Positions 14,184 to 15,773 of a stretch of 15,773 bases of DNA are shown piece after piece. This DNA comes from CAYJRR01 sp964372275 [NCBI: uncultured bacterium]. Lineage in GTDB: Bacteria; CAYJRR01. The stretch covers positions 1-15,773 of the forward strand of contig CAYJRR010000019.1 in assembly GCA_964372275.1 (NCBI GenBank). The letters are read 5' to 3'. The notes below the pieces were generated by a model. The model was given only the letters and a program-made list of their open reading frames with translations, did no database searches and was not told the DNA's origin. Position numbers and translations under genes: made by a program. Each line of letters begins with the position of its first letter. Within the stretch, counting starts at the first letter, position 1.

Positions 14184-14522
14184 ATGGACGAAGAGACCTA
14201 CCGTTCCCACGTCGAGCGCATCTTTTCCGAGATCGACCGGTCGTTCGGTGACGTCGATCCCGACCAGGCGGAGTCGTCGCTCTCCCAGGGGGCGCTGACG
14301 GTGGTGTTCGCGGGGGGGCACCGCCTGATCCTCAGCCCGCAGCCGGCGGTGCGGCAGATCTGGATGGCGTTCCGCGATCAGGCGTGGCACTTCGATCGCG
14401 GGTCCGACGGGCGGTGGCTCGACGACCGGGGGCGCGGGATCGAGCTGTTCGCCCGTGTGCGCGAGATCGCCAAGTCGGCGGCCGGGGTCGATCTCCCGCT
14501 CGGAGCGGAGGTGGGCGGGTGA
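14184..14522 (+). CDS. cyaY: Frataxin-family iron-binding protein
   Basis: The 112-aa product matches bacterial frataxin along its whole length (E. coli CyaY is 106 aa). The first helix is rich in acidic residues (D2, E3, E4, E11, E16, D18 and onward), the surface that binds iron in this family. Then come ALTVVFAGGHRLIL (37-50), the signature QIWMAF (58-63), AWHFD (67-71), RWLDD (77-81) and a C-terminal helix (about 85-100). Frataxin regulates or supplies iron to the IscS/IscU iron-sulphur cluster assembly machinery in the cytoplasm. No isc or suf gene is in this window. The gene lies 40 nt after the PEPCK-like gene and overlaps the next start by 4 nt, suggesting one transcript. The ribosome site before ATG 14184 is weak (TTTCGAG directly upstream). 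Confidence 0.9.
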   Translation: MDEETYRSHVERIFSEIDRSFGDVDPDQAESSLSQGALTVVFAGGHRLILSPQPAVRQIWMAFRDQAWHFDRGSDGRWLDDRGRGIELFARVREIAKSAAGVDLPLGAEVGG

Positions 14523-15742
14523 GCGCCGCCCGGCCGGGACCCGGGCCTGTCGCCTTGGCGATCGCCGCGGCTCTGGCCGCGGGCTGCGCGGGGCGCGCGG
14601 GACGCGAGAGCCACTCGCCGGTGACGGCGCGCGTCACCTCCTACGGGTTGACGTCGCTCGACGCCGGGCTGGTCGCGAGCTGGATCGAGCCGGATCCGGA
14701 GAAGGGGAACGACCGCTTTCGTTTCTCGCGCTACGTCGGCGGCCGATGGACGCGGCCGCGCACCGTCGTCGCCGCCGACAATCTGTTCCTGAGCGATGCC
14801 GATGTTCCGGGGGTGGCGGCGGTGACCGACGGATCGCTCGTCGCGCATTGGATGGTGCGGCGGAGGGACGGCGGGCACGACGTGATGGTGGCGAGGTCCA
14901 CCGACGCGGGGAAGTCCTGGAGCAAGCCGTCGAGGCTCCACCGAGACGACGTGCCGGTGGAGCACGGATTCGTCTCCTGGGTCGAGCACGAGGGGGTGCT
15001 GATCGCCACCTGGCTCGGCGGAGCGGAGAAGCGGCCGACGACGTTGCGGGCCGCGGTCGTCGAGGGGGGCGTTCCGAAGGACGAGACGCTGCTCGACGCG
15101 CAGGTCTGCGACTGCTGCCGAACCGACGCCGGGCGCACGGAAGAGGGGCCGATCGTCAGCTTCCGCAACCGTGCCGCCGACGAGGTGCGCGATGCGCACG
15201 TGGTCCGTGGCGCGAGGCCCGATTCGCCTGACGCCGCCGGGGGCGAGGTCGGGCGGACGTGGGAGGATCCGCGACCCGTTGGCGGCGGCGGATGGCGGAT
15301 CCACGGTTGTCCGGTGAACGGGCCGGGTCTCGACGCCATCGGGCGCGATGTCGTCGTCGCCTGGTTCACCGCGGCCAACAAATCGCCGCGGGTCGAGGTG
15401 GCCTTCTCGTCCGACAGCGGAAAGACGTTCGGACCGGCGACGCGCGTCGACGAGACGAAGCCGGCCGGTCGCGTCGACGTGGCGTGGGTCGGGGAGGCGG
15501 CGTATGTCTCCTGGGTCGACCGGACCGATACCGGGCTCGCGGTCCGCCTGCGGCGAGTGCGGCACGACGGCGCCGTCGATCCGCCGCAGACGATCGCCGA
15601 CCTGCCGATCGGCAACGACCCCGGATTCCCGCGCCTGGCGCGCGTCGGCCGGGAGGCGTGGCTCGCCTACACCGACGACGGTAGGCTGAAGATCGTCCCG
15701 GTGGTGTCGCCGGAAGACGCCCGAACGGCTCAGGCGCGGTAG
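14519..15742 (+). CDS. Lipoprotein with sialidase-like Asp boxes and CDCC motif
   Basis: The 407-aa product starts at GTG 14519, overlapping the cyaY stop (GTGA), with GGAGG about 8 nt upstream inside cyaY. A lipoprotein signal ends at LAAGC with Cys23. Two Asp-box motifs of the BNR type, STDAGKSW (127-134) and SSDSGKTF (297-304), and repeated Trp/Val-rich strands indicate a six-bladed sialidase-like beta-propeller on the cell surface or periplasmic face. Conserved-looking patches are CDCCRTDAG (197-205), SFRNR (214-218) with EVRDAHVVR (222-230), and IHGCPVNGPG (261-270). These cysteine and glycine patches recur, to my recollection, in an uncharacterised family usually annotated as exo-alpha-sialidase. 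Catalytic sialidase residues (Arg triad, Tyr/Glu pair) cannot be assigned, so enzymatic activity is doubtful. The CDCC plus GCP cysteines could form disulphides or bind metal. Confidence 0.8.
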   Translation: MSAARPGPGPVALAIAAALAAGCAGRAGRESHSPVTARVTSYGLTSLDAGLVASWIEPDPEKGNDRFRFSRYVGGRWTRPRTVVAADNLFLSDADVPGVAAVTDGSLVAHWMVRRRDGGHDVMVARSTDAGKSWSKPSRLHRDDVPVEHGFVSWVEHEGVLIATWLGGAEKRPTTLRAAVVEGGVPKDETLLDAQVCDCCRTDAGRTEEGPIVSFRNRAADEVRDAHVVRGARPDSPDAAGGEVGRTWEDPRPVGGGGWRIHGCPVNGPGLDAIGRDVVVAWFTAANKSPRVEVAFSSDSGKTFGPATRVDETKPAGRVDVAWVGEAAYVSWVDRTDTGLAVRLRRVRHDGAVDPPQTIADLPIGNDPGFPRLARVGREAWLAYTDDGRLKIVPVVSPEDARTAQAR

Positions 15743-15749
15743 GGGTCGA

Positions 15750-15771
15750 GACCGCGGCCGGTACCGCGGTC
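15750..15771 (+). terminator. GC-rich hairpin at right end
   Basis: GACCGCGG and CCGCGGTC form a perfect 8-bp stem with loop CCGGTA, 8 nt after the stop of the sialidase-like gene. Any T-run would lie beyond the window edge, so it is a candidate terminator of the rightward block. Confidence 0.45.
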
Positions 15772-15773
15772 GC

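Overview
The window is very GC-rich, with nearly every third codon base G or C, which is why long spurious open frames run opposite most genes. The gene content points to a Gram-negative (diderm) bacterium: an outer-membrane beta-barrel, a Wza-type export protein, two lipoproteins, an OmpA-like domain and a frataxin. A DUF4388 (PATAN) protein and a Wzc-type kinase at this GC content would suit Acidobacteriota, Myxococcota or a related deltaproteobacterial lineage. That placement is inference; no rRNA or taxon-specific marker is present.

Layout. Positions 1-11178 hold one tightly packed leftward gene set of seven genes, with gaps of at most about 25 nt and two start/stop overlaps. In transcription order they are: a DUF4388-linker-TM-TPR protein; a 620-aa secreted protein with two similar beta-rich modules; a lipoprotein joining a GNA1162/CsgG-like domain, an OmpA-like domain and a LytR_C-like domain; an outer-membrane beta-barrel; a Poly_export/SLBB (Wza-type) protein; a Wzc-type polysaccharide co-polymerase fused to a BY-kinase; and an O-antigen ligase/polymerase-like membrane protein cut by the left edge. 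This reads as an exopolysaccharide or capsule polymerisation and export operon with unusual envelope partners at its head. Polymerase (Wzy-like), chain-length regulator/kinase, export channel and barrel form the core. The three first genes probably tie it to peptidoglycan or regulate it.

A 196-bp divergent intergenic region separates this operon from a rightward block: a small secreted 161-aa protein with four cysteines, a strongly diverged PEP-carboxykinase-family protein (687 aa), a frataxin (cyaY), and a lipoprotein with sialidase-like Asp boxes and a CDCC motif that overlaps cyaY by 4 nt. GC-rich hairpins follow the 161-aa gene and the last gene and may be terminators.

Most interesting points: a probable CTG start on the Wza-type gene, the three-domain lipoprotein fusion, the internally duplicated 620-aa protein, the FGAP repeats in the DUF4388 protein, and the PEPCK homologue with altered active-site motifs. 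No tRNA, rRNA, CRISPR array, insertion sequence or phage gene was seen.
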